64,000 bases of DNA, from the NCBI GenBank assembly GCA_964555845.1, contig CAZKUA010000003.1, positions 67,244-131,243 of the forward strand, given 5' to 3'. Source of the DNA: JALNXF01 sp964555845 (GTDB lineage Bacteria > Patescibacteriota > Gracilibacteria > BD1-5 > UBA2023). The notes beneath the pieces are model-generated. The model was not told the origin of the DNA. It saw only the letters and a program-made list of their open reading frames with translations, and made no database searches. The position numbers were made by a program, and so were the translations under genes. Positions 10,716 to 20,500 of this stretch are shown here, one piece after another. The first letter of the stretch is position 1, and the number at the start of each line of letters is the position of its first letter.

Positions 10716-11498
10716 ATGTGAAATGAAATAAAAAAATGAGCAGAACAAGTTACTTCTAATATAAATAAAGCAACTCCTGAGCAAATAAAAAATAATAAAA
10801 AAGCTCTAACACAAGCTAAATTAGCTAGAAATAAATGAGATAAAGAACATGAAGAAGCTAAAAAAAGTGCAGAAAACGATATTAATCTGGATAATTTATT
10901 TCCGGAGAGTCAATCTTCAGAGAAAGAAAATAAAATTAAAAAAATGAGTCATGAACAGGAAATGAAAAAACAACAAGAGGAATTGAACAAAAGAGAACAA
11001 TTAAAAAATAGGGCAGAATTTCTGAAAAATGAAATTATAAGAGTACAAAATATTAGGTATAATTTACAAAATGAACAAATGAATGTAGATAATAATCTTC
11101 ACCAGGAAATAGGTATCGTAAATAATATGATAATTCAATATAGAGCTGATTTGCAGAGGAATAATGCCTTATTAGATTTTAATCAAGATGGAAGTCTCGT
11201 TATTACAAAAAAATGAGTTGGCACATGAAATGATCGTCAAATATGATTTATACCATCTAATACCTCAGCTCATCCATCATTAACTGCTTCTTTACAAGGT
11301 GTTCCTATGCAAGTTGGTTTTGATAAACAATTTTATGATTTTGCAAATGTATATACCCCAAGAGCTCAAAAAATTATGCAGGCAAGACAATATCAAAATA
11401 ATTTAGGTTCAAATATTCAAAGAATTAATAATGATATTTCTTGAGCAACTCAAGAAATAAATCAAATAAATAATTATTTACATAATTCTAAAATTTAA
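10716..11498 (+). CDS. Uncharacterised coiled-coil protein
   Basis: 260 residues. Residues 20-100 are Lys/Gln/Glu-rich and residues 75-140 form a predicted coiled coil (KKQQEELNKREQLKNRAEFLK). A small globular-looking segment follows (GSLVITKKGVGTGNDRQIGF). A second helical region lies near the C-terminus. No signal peptide. ATG 10716 is chosen because it is the first in the frame after the divergent promoter region. It is followed after 11 bases by a lipoprotein gene, probably cotranscribed. Confidence 0.65.
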
Positions 11499-11509
11499 CA
11501 CATAAATAT

Positions 11510-12559
11510 ATGAAAAAAATACTAATTATTACTTTAATTTCTTTAAGTCCATTACTTGGAGGATGTTTTAAAAAAGATATTGTAGCTCCTGAGGTACAGA
11601 ATACTACTCAAGAAAATATTCAAACTTGAAGTGTATGAACAAATTCCTGAGTTGCTAAAGAAATTGAGAATGAATATATTAATAATACATGAATCAAAGA
11701 TAATAAAAAATATAATACAGAAGAAATTGAGCAGAATTGATGATTTACAATTCAAATCAAGGATTCCACAAATAAAATTGTATATAAATCTAACTTTACG
11801 ACTACATATTGATTTGATCAAAATGATATGTTTTTCTTTGAATGTGAAGAAAGTTGAGAATGAGATTGAAAATTAAATATTCTTGATACTTTAAATTTTA
11901 AAATTATTAAAGATTTAAAATGAAATAATTTAATTATAAAATGTTGAGATTATAACAAAGAAACTGATTCATTTGATTATTATATCTGAACTGATTTAAA
12001 TTCTGAATGAATTAAAAAAACTTATCATTTTAGAAATAATCAAAAAAATACTGAAAAAATAAATGAATCAAATAATATAGATAAGACTACATTAAATCCT
12101 TTAAAAGACTGAAATCTTGGGGAATATTTTAAAATTAAAAATGGTAAATTATATTGATACGAATCTACCTCTAATGAATGGTATGAATTAAGAAATGCTG
12201 ATATAAATACATTTACTCCTGTAGAATATGAATTTGCAAAAGATAAAAATTGATGGTTATATAAAGGATTTAGATTAAGTAATGTTATTAATAATGCTAA
12301 ATTAATATCATATGGAATATGGGTTGATTCTGTGGCTAAAAAAGCTTATTGTAATGATTTTGAAAATGTTTTAGAAATTAAATGAGTTGATACAAATACA
12401 TTTGTTACAAATGATTATACCGATTATAATTCACCAAAAAGTATTTGTGTAGGAACGTTGGAAGGTAACTCATTAGGGTATGAAGCACACGATAAAAATC
12501 ATTGTTATTGAAATCCAGGTGGTGGACATGAAATAGTTATTACAGGAGATAGAAAATAA
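11510..12559 (+). CDS. Lipoprotein with DKNYY-type repeats
   Basis: 349 residues. It starts with a lipoprotein signal MKKILIITLISLSPLLGGC (lipobox LGGC, cysteine at 19). The C-terminal half shows the DKNYY family pattern: NADINTFTPVEYEFAKDKNG followed by WLYKG, then VDTNTFVTND and a YEAHDKNHCY block. The family is of unknown function, typically in surface-exposed bacterial proteins. The protein is Asn/Asp/Lys-rich and contains many TGA-coded glycines, so it is unreadable in the standard code. Expected on the outer face of the cytoplasmic membrane. Confidence 0.72.
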
Positions 12560-12564
12560 TTCAC

Positions 12565-12978
12565 TTAATAAATTTCCTTCAATCAAACTATTAAATCTTT
12601 TAAAACCTTTTCTTTGATTTTCTCTCTGTCTGTTATCGAAAATTTTCAGACATAATGGAGTTTTGATTTTTTTGATAACTCAGATGAAGCTAATTCAATA
12701 TGAGTATATCAGAATTTTATATCAGTTTTGTCATACCTAAAAACACAATTAACAATTCTTTGAATTCCTTGCTCCGCGTCATTTATTCTGATTTTTAAAT
12801 TATTATTTCAAGAAATAATAGAATCAACTTTGAAATGTTTTTCAAGTTCTTTTTCCAGAAAATCCTCCACAATATCTATAGTTTTCTCGAATTCATCCTC
12901 AAATTTTCACTTAAATCTAACCTTTGATTTAATTCATCCGGCTTGTGCCTCCTTCATTTTCACTAATTTTGAAATCAT
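12565..12978 (-). CDS. Small uncharacterised protein
   Basis: 137 residues, highly charged, alternating helix and strand (MISKLVKMKEAQAGGIKSK, then KGKFEDEFEKTIDIVEDFLE, then LKIRINDAEQGIQRI). Convergent with the lipoprotein gene, with only 5 bases between their stops. An internal ATG at codon 8 (MKEAQAG) is a possible alternative start. No family recognised. Confidence 0.6.
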
Positions 12979-13051
12979 ATTTTCGAGTAATTTTTAATAA
13001 GATATTCTCTAGTATATCCAAAAATGTGAAATAATGTAATGATAATTTTTA

Positions 13052-13900
13052 TTATTTTGCTTTTTTTGGTTTATTAGAAGAAAATAATCAGTATGTATTT
13101 GAATATATTTTTTTACGTAAATTAAAAGCATCTTGATTTTCAATATAATATTCAAATCATTTAGCGTGAACATCTCCGGTAATAGATAAAAACCTCTTTC
13201 ATTTGTGTTGTTTTATTAGATTAAAAATATTTCATAGCATAAAAACCGTTCTACCATCAACAATATAAGATATATCGTATTGTCATTCATATGATAATTT
13301 TTTTCTTTCTCAATATAAAAAAGGATATGTAGCAATAAAACTGTTTAATGAAAGAATTGCTGCTAGAAAATTACGTCTAGATTGATTTTTTAATCATTCT
13401 AACGTCTGTAACTCTTTATGTTCTAACACATTTTCAAATATAATAGTTGGTCCTATTAATGTACAATAGAATGAGGTTGCTATATTAATACTACTATGAT
13501 TATCAATATAATAAACTGTTTTATTGTTTTCTTTGCAAATCTTAGCAATATTATCAAAATAACCTCATTCTTCAAGAAGAATTATATCAGATGATTTAAT
13601 AGCTTCAATAATAGTTAATTTATTTTTTTCAAATTCTTCTTTAGTATGACTTACTCATAAATTTCTGTAAATAGTACTATCTATAATATGCTCATTGTTA
13701 GTATAGGTACATGAATTTTCCTCTGGTCCTGAATTATTATTAATTAAACCAGAAATAACTCATCATAAACAAATTGATGGAAATGGATTTGCTGCAATAA
13801 TACCGCCTACAGAAGCGGCTGTTAATGTTACAATATTTGTAGCTGATTTTTTTAAAAAATTTCTACGTGATTTACTTTCTAAGGGTTTTTCGATATCCAT
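13052..13900 (-). CDS. Secreted protein with twin-arginine signal, possibly TraB-like
   Basis: 282 residues. The N-terminus has SRRNFLKKSATNIVTL followed by an Ala/Gly-rich hydrophobic segment, a textbook twin-arginine (Tat) signal. The mature part contains NLGVSHTKEEF, a SSDIILLEEG segment, an internal SRRNFLAAILSLN helix and SITGDVHAKGFEYYIEN near the end. The arrangement of an early His/Glu and a late GDxH segment loosely recalls TraB/GumN-type proteins, which I offer only as a possibility. Divergent from rdgB with a ~200-base spacer holding promoters. Confidence 0.6.
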
Positions 13901-14049
13901 ATTTATAATAATATTCTTAATATTATATTTATTAAATCTATATTAATATTAGTATTGTATCATATTAATTTAATTTTTACAAAAGTTTAATAAGTTTTTT
14001 TATTAATTCAAAAATATGAAATATTGTAATTTATATTTACCTATTTTCT

Positions 14050-14076
14050 TTGACAAAATTTAAAATTACTTAATAT
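14050..14076 (+). promoter_or_regulatory. Promoter of rdgB
   Basis: TTGACA (14050-14055) and TAATAT (14071-14076) with a 15-base spacer, 27 bases ahead of the rdgB start. The block TTTGACAAAATTTAAA...TAATATG is shared with the promoter at 16136-16162, including the short spacer. Confidence 0.6.
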
Positions 14077-14103
14077 GAGTTTATTAATATTTTTTAAAAA
14101 ATT

Positions 14104-14703
14104 ATGAAAACACTTTTTATTGCGACTTCAAATCCGGGGAAAATCAAGATGTTTAAGGAATTACTTGAGGGAGAGGATTTAAGCTTAAAATTTATAAATG
14201 ATTTTGATATTAATTTTGAGTCACCAGAAGAAAATTGAAAAACAACTCGAGAAAATGCTTTAATTAAGGCTAAATATTATCAAAGTATAGTTTGAATTCC
14301 AGTACTTAGTGATGATGCAGGATTTGAAATAGAAGAGCTTTGAGGCGAACCAGGAATTATGGCTAGAAGATGGTGAGGGACTTTGCCGGATAATGTGTCG
14401 GATGAGGATTGGTTAAATTTTTATCAAAATAAAGTCGCACACATAAATGCAGATTTATTAAATGGAAGTTTTCCTTTTACAAGATGTCTTTATAAGTCAG
14501 AAAATGAGTGTTTTTATCAAGATGATAAAATAAAATTTTACCTTACAAAAGAACCAAGAAGGCCATATATTGCAGGATGACCAATTAGCTCTGTGAGATT
14601 ACTGCTTGATTGAAGACATGAACTTGATTTAGATAGAAATGATCCAACACTTATTAATGATGCTAAAAAAGAGTGACTAATAAGATTATTGAAGAATTTA
14701 TAA
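14104..14703 (+). CDS. rdgB: Non-canonical purine NTP pyrophosphatase (HAM1/RdgB)
   Basis: 199 residues. It has the family N-terminus TLFIATSNPGKIKMFKELL, the ETGKT-like ENGKTTRENALIKA segment, and VLSDDAGFEIEELGGEPGI with ARRWGG. These residues bind Mg2+ and the base of ITP/XTP. The enzyme hydrolyses deaminated purine nucleotides to keep them out of DNA and RNA. The C-terminus ends KKEGLIRLLKNL, nearly the same as the end of the next protein. The following gene starts 31 bases later, so likely an operon. Confidence 0.9.
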
Positions 14704-14733
14704 AATACTAAATTAATAATTAACAAATTTAAA

Positions 14734-15360
14734 ATGGAAAAATTAAGTTATGACTTGACTCATGAAATATGAAAATTAAGGTGAAGTATTTTAAAATATA
14801 GTTTTAGATTGGGTAATATTTTATGATTAACCAATATTGAATTATGAAAATGAGTAATTATTGAAAAATGAGCTATATTAAAGTGAAATATCAAGATTTG
14901 AAATTGAACAACAATATACTGAAGGGCGATTTTACAAAATTGTAATATTTGAAATAATTGTGAAATATCATGTGAAGTTAAAAATTCTAATTTATGAGAT
15001 AATGTTAAGGCAAAACATTTTAATATAAATATTCTTAATGCAGATATTTGAAATAATTGTAATATATGAGCCTGAGTTGTATTTGCTAATTATAATTGAA
15101 ATAAAAAATGATATTTTAAAGTTTGAGAATGAAGTTTTATTTGATCTAATTCAACAATAATTTTAAAATCTAAAGTCTGAGAAAAAAGAATAATATGAGA
15201 TTATGTTTATATAGTAGCATGAATTTCTCTTAGAACAGATGTTCCAGAGGAAGGAAGTTTAGTTTGTTATGATGAAAATTGAAAAATAACTATTAAAAAA
15301 GATTTAGCTTATAAATATTTAAAAAAAGAGTGACTGATAAAATTATTAGAAAATTTATAA
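14734..15360 (+). CDS. Hexapeptide-repeat acyltransferase, GlmU C-terminal-like
   Basis: 208 residues forming a left-handed beta-helix: repeated I/L-x-G-N turns (IEKGAILKGNIKIGNGTTIY, NCNIGNNCEIS, IGNNCNIGAGVVFANYNGNK). The block GAGVVFANYNG-K...VGEGSFIGSNSTIILKSKVGE resembles the GlmU acetyltransferase domain. The uridylyltransferase half of GlmU is absent, so this is a stand-alone acyltransferase-like protein, perhaps for sugar nucleotides. The gene has very many TGA codons because the fold is Gly-rich. Its C-terminal LKKEGLIKLLENL copies that of the upstream gene. Confidence 0.75.
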
Positions 15361-15394
15361 ATTTAGATTAAAAAATAACTCAAAGAAACTCAAA

Positions 15395-15420
15395 AGAACC
15401 CACTTGGGTTATTTTTATTT
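15395..15420 (+). terminator. Rho-independent terminator
   Basis: AACCC-ACTT-GGGTT stem followed by ATTTTTATTTTT, directly after the acyltransferase gene and facing the convergent gene at 15427-16041. Confidence 0.65.
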
Positions 15421-15426
15421 TTCAAT

Positions 15427-16041
15427 TTATTTCACTTCACAAATTCAATTTACACAATTTTGATTTTCATATTCTTTCATCCATCTCTTTTTAACGAGCC
15501 ATTTATAAATAGAACATCCCACACAATATCATACAACCGATTCTGACCACATAAACACGAGACATATTACACAAAAGATAACCGGTGGTGTGATTGGTGC
15601 TACTATTATGGCTCAACTTGCTATATTTAGTTGAGTAAGTTCAAGAACCTTTATTACTTCGGGACTAGAGACATCAAAAAACTGTCCAGAGAGGATAATG
15701 AGACAATAGAGAACGAAAGTCGAGATAAATAATCCTATACCCCAGGCAAAACGTTTTTGTACCGCACCAACCCACAGAGCATTTTCTTTGTCTAAGAATA
15801 AACGCACAAATGATCAGAAGATGGACCAGCGAGGAGAAATAAATACCTTTAGGATAAAATCCAACCAAATAGGAATAATAATATAGAGTGCTATCGTGTA
15901 CTCTGCTTTTAATAAAACAAGAAAAAATGTCGTTAATCACAAAACAAGAGTTATTCAAGTAGCTATACGAATCTCATTTTCATCAACAAAGCCATAAGAA
16001 TCGGTTGGGCGAGAAAAGTTTTTTACAAAATTTCCATACAT
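15427..16041 (-). CDS. DUF4395-like membrane protein
   Basis: 204 residues with about four membrane helices. It shows the DUF4395 pattern: VDENEIRIATGITLVLGL near the start, LDFILKVFISPRWSIFG, then VQKRFAWGIGLFIS. It ends with a Cys-containing helix (YCVGCSIYKWLVKK). Function of the family is unknown. Encoded alone, convergent with the acyltransferase and divergent from the phospholipase D gene. Confidence 0.7.
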
Positions 16042-16135
16042 ATCGATAAAAAATTAAAAAATAAAAAAGTACTTCGACTATTAGTTTAATAATTAATACA
16101 TATTTACAAAATTTTTCTTTCAAAAAGATATTTTT

Positions 16136-16162
16136 TTGACAAAATTTAAATATGACTAATAT
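16136..16162 (+). promoter_or_regulatory. Promoter of the phospholipase D family gene
   Basis: TTGACA (16136-16141) and TAATAT (16157-16162), 15 bases apart, within the block TTTGACAAAATTTAAA-TATGACTAATATG shared with the rdgB promoter. An ATG at 16152 falls inside the promoter, so the gene start was placed at ATG 16200. Confidence 0.6.
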
Positions 16163-16199
16163 GGGATTTATAAATATTTATTTCACCAAAAAACAAAAA

Positions 16200-17342
16200 A
16201 TGGTAAATTATGAGAAAAATAAAACTAAGCTAATAATTGATTGAGAGGAGGCAATAAGTGAGATTATTAATTGTATAAAATTAGCAAATAGCTCGATTAG
16301 AATTAGGGTTTTTATGTGGAGAGATGATAATTCTTGACGAAAAATTTTGGATTTATTAGAGCAAAAATTGAAATCTAATAAGGGAATTAAAGTATTTATT
16401 GAAAAAGATTCTTTTTGAAGTCTTGTTTATAATTTCCAGAAATTAATTTCTTTTTGAAAGCTTGGTTGAGATATTTTTTCAAGTGAAAAAGGTCAGAATT
16501 TTATCAAAAATAATAAAAATTTAGTATTTTCTTTTGTGGGGTCAAGGTCTATTTTATTTTTCAAATATTTAAAGGAAAATGATCATTCAAAAATATTTTT
16601 ATTTGATGAAAATACTGTAAATAGTATTGCAATAATTTGATGAATGAATATTGCAGATGAATATTTAACGCGAGAGAATCATAAGTTTCCAAACACTTGA
16701 GGTTGGCATGATTATATGGTAAAATTAGAATGAAAAATTGCTAATAAATTTAGTTCTCACATCTCAAAACATTCAAAAAAATGACTAAGAAAAAAAATAT
16801 TATCTTGAATAGAAATTCTATCGAGCATTAGGAATAAAAGAACCCTGAGGTCAGAAATCCTGGCACAATTATATAAGGCAAAAAAATCTATAATAATTGA
16901 ACATTGATATATAACAGATAATTTAATAATAAGAAAACTAAGAAAAATTAGTCAGAAGTGAATAAATATAAAAATAATTCTTCCAAATGTCTCTGATGGT
17001 GTTTATCATGCGAATATGCACAGTATTTATAAGATTTTGAAGCCAACTCTTCTTACTCATAAAATAACTCCAAATATCGAAGTCTATCTTTATAAATGAA
17101 TGATTCATGCAAAAGTATTAGTAATTGATGAGGAGGTTTCAATAATTGGTTCAGCTAATTTAACTAATTGAAGTTTTGATATTTTAAAAGAAACTAACGC
17201 AATTTTTAGACAAAAAGATTGAGTGACAAAAGAACTTTTAACCCAACTAAATCTTGATCTAAAAAATTGTGAGAAAATAACTTTAGATAATATTCCGAAA
17301 TATAATAAAATATTAGCTAAAATTCAGAAATTTTTTATTTAA
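16200..17342 (+). CDS. Phospholipase D superfamily protein (cardiolipin synthase-like)
   Basis: 380 residues from ATG 16200, in frame with the upstream ATG at 16152. Two HxKxxxxD motifs define the family: HSKIFLFDEN followed by GGMNIADEY, and HAKVLVIDEE followed by IIGSANLTNGS. Each supplies one His-Lys-Asp set, and the two halves make one active site that transfers phosphatidyl groups or cleaves phosphodiesters. There is no N-terminal membrane helix, unlike many cardiolipin synthases, so it is probably membrane-peripheral. A lipid-synthesis role is likely but other PLD activities are possible. Confidence 0.85.
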
Positions 17343-17343
17343 T

Positions 17344-17510
17344 AGATTCCCGCCCCATTCTGTCATTCTCGCCTCCCTTCCGTCATTCTCGGGCTTGACC
17401 CGGGAATCTATTACTTGAATTCTCTTTATATTTTGTAGATTCCCGCCTTCGCGGGAATGACAGGGAAGGAAGCGGGAATGACAGAATGGGGCGGGAATGA
17501 CAGGGGAGGG
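17344..17510. repeat. Long imperfect palindrome built from R1 repeats
   Basis: Left arm AGATTCCCGCCCC-ATTCTGTCATTCTCGCC..., right arm ...GGAATGACAGAATGGGGCGGGAAT, with an inner R1 hairpin GATTCCCGCC-TTCGCGGGAATGACAG near 17437-17462. It sits between the convergent stops at 17342 and 17518 and would fold into a very stable hairpin in either RNA, so it may act as the shared terminator. Confidence 0.85.
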
Positions 17511-17517
17511 AATTTAT

Positions 17518-20500
17518 CTAAACTCTTTGCATAGTTGTGAGTAGATTTCTCTGGATTAGTTCAAAACTCTTGTCGTGTTCTAGGTCTTTTTCATGACTTC
17601 AGAGTTTGTCTTTGTTTTCGAGGAGATGGACAATTTCATGTGTTGTTACTTCTATAATTTCCTCTTGCATTTTTGGATTTTCAAAGTTTAGGATACATTC
17701 TTTAATATTATCAACATTCCAATACATATAAATATTTCATTTAATTTTTCTATACCTTGCCGCGCCATTTTCTCATCATTCTCTCTCATAATAAGAATTT
17801 ATAAATTTTCATCAATACAAATTACTAATAAGTTTCGAAAAATTATTTTCCATAAAGTTATTAAAATTTTTAATTTGTTCTATACTTACTCATAATTTTT
17901 CTGACATTTCTTTAATGCTAATATTATAATTTCTAGGAGCATTTTCCATACTCCTATTTATGTTATCACTTGTGAAAAAGCTTTGATTTTGATATTCATT
18001 AAACATATCTGAATTGCTTTCTATTCTATTTTTTGCAAGGATTTTTTGTTTCATTTCGCGGAGATTTGTAATTTTTCATTCATATTCAAAATTCGCTTGG
18101 ATGAGGAATTGTGCCATTCTCTCGCTGTCATTTTTAAGTATTTCTATTTCGTTATCATTGAGTTCTTCTCAGAAATTATATTTGTCTGCAATCCTATTAA
18201 TTTGTCTAGAATAATTAAAATACTTATCTTCAAGACTCAAATAATCCTCTGGAAGCATTGGGATTTTTATTCCGGTATTTCTATCTACAAAAGATTTTAG
18301 CAGCATTTCTACAAAACCTTTAAATAAATACTTCCTTAAAATTGGGAGATTTTTCTCTCTTTGGGCTAGGGAATTACGAGTTTTTGTGAGTTCCATTCCT
18401 GCTGGCACTTCAATAGAAATATTTCTAGACTTAATAAATTTGCTCATCCAATCTGGTAAATCATCCAAATAATCATCCGGTAAATCCCTGATATACAAAT
18501 TATTTTTGGTTTTTCTCTCTATTTTGTCAGATGTCTCAAATATTTTAATTTCTCAATATCAGAGAACCCCGACTGTTTCGAGTAATTCCTTAGTATTTGC
18601 AATACTTTCTCATTTATAGAGAACTTCGACATCATCCACATTTCATACATATTTCTGGATATTGTGCACTCCGATTAGTGCTCTCAAATTCCCTCAAATT
18701 CAAGAAGCCTTATCAACTCTCTCAACTAGAGTTCAATTAAAATCTTCATTTATAATTTCATAACTTATCTCAAAATCATGGATAAGTCATCATTCGTTAA
18801 ATATTGGCTTAAATACAAGTGATGTAGTCTTTCAATCTCAAACTCCAGTCTTGACTCTGATTTCTTTTGATTCAATAGTTGTCGCATAAAATCCTTGTCC
18901 AAACATTCCTTCTGAATTTGCTCCGGTTTTAGATGATTCCCCAGGCACAAGCAAATAATTAAAGACTTGCTTTAAATTCATTCAGGCTGGATCAAGAACG
19001 CTTGATACCCAATTTCCGTCTTCCTCATAGAAATTAATCTCAATTTGTCAGGAATTCCCACTACCCAATATCGCATCACGTGAGTTTTGAACGAGCTCTC
19101 TTACCCAAATCATCGCAGATTCATCTTGTCCGTCAATAGAAGATCTAATCTCATTTTGAAATAATTCACAATTGTAATTTTTACTTAAAATATTTTGGAT
19201 AAAATCTCACAGATTTCACTCATCCTCAATATCCATAAGCTCCTTATTATGAAGCCTATAACCAGCAATTAATTCCGATAATTTGAATTTTTTATCTCAA
19301 TTAATTTTAATCACAGATTTTTCTGATTTCAAAAATTCTCATCCCTTATCTAGAAACTCCCCAAAAGCCACCAAGTCCTGCGGATACTCCCTCAATTTCG
19401 TCCTTAACTCATCTATTGTTTTGTCGATTTGCGCTATAGTCGAGCTATTTTCTGGGGCTTGTTTATTAAATAAGTTTTTTTCAAGAAGATAGATCGTTAC
19501 TTGCTCAAAAAATTGCCTAGCTGATAATCAGAGATATTCTTTATTAAATTCTCGATTAAATTTCAACCAATTATCTTTTAATAATTTACCATTTTTATCA
19601 GTGAATTTTCTAACATGTGTAACTATATCTTTATTTGTAATTGAACGTACTTGTATAAGGCTATTAAGATTACCAACTATCCAATCTATAGAATCTCATA
19701 AAAACCGATATTTTTTATAAAATGAACTTTTTTTAAATTCTTCTAGAATATCTCATCAATATGGAACTTTTGCTCATAAATTCCTCATATCATCCATAAA
19801 TTCCTCATATTTCGGGTCAGAAAGGCTTTCTGCTTGGAAATTCTCAGAAGCTTTTTTCTCTTGTTGTAATTCTAGACATCTCTTTTTGAGTTCTGGGGTT
19901 GGGGTTATGAATTGAAAAAAATCTCATAAAGCAAGCATTTCTTCCGGTTTTAAATTTATTCAATATTTTTTCATCCAAATTCCCATAGGTTCATTAATCC
20001 AAACAGCAAAAAAACCTGATTCTATAAAAAGTCGTAGTGCATTATTATAAAATAAACCATCTAAAATACGTGCAGATTTTCTAGTCAATTTTAAACTAAA
20101 AATATATCAATAATGTTTATTAAACATAGTTTTTATTTCATCAAAATTACCTTCATCAAAATTACTTAAACAATTTAAAAGCTCAAAATAGAAATTATGA
20201 TACAACGGTTCAAAAATGGTCTCATTTTCTCAGACTTTTGTTTCTTTTTCTTCCTCCACCTCTTTCTTCACAAATCAGTTTTTCTTGAGTTGGTAGATTA
20301 TATTTTGGATATTGAATAATTCATATAATCAATGAATTTTCCATAATTGTATGTTATATTTATTTCAAAAATCTATATATTCTTTATTTTTATCATCAGA
20401 TTTGAAATATTCTACAAGGCAATCATATACATTTTTATTACCAACTGTTATTATTCCTGATTTTAAGCTTTCAAGACAAGATTCTGCTTTTCCATGTTCT

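Noticed and set aside
15674..15958. A 94-residue - strand frame.
   Set aside because: It overlaps the DUF4395-like gene in another frame; the DUF4395 frame is longer and has coherent membrane helices.
17344..17510. A mobile insertion sequence remnant.
   Set aside because: It has no transposase fragment or target duplication; it is built from R1 repeat units seen elsewhere.
18765..18950. A 61-residue - strand frame in the giant GHKL gene.
   Set aside because: It is out of frame with the 1862-residue protein, whose second GHKL motif (GMFGQGFYA) is encoded in the other frame at this place.
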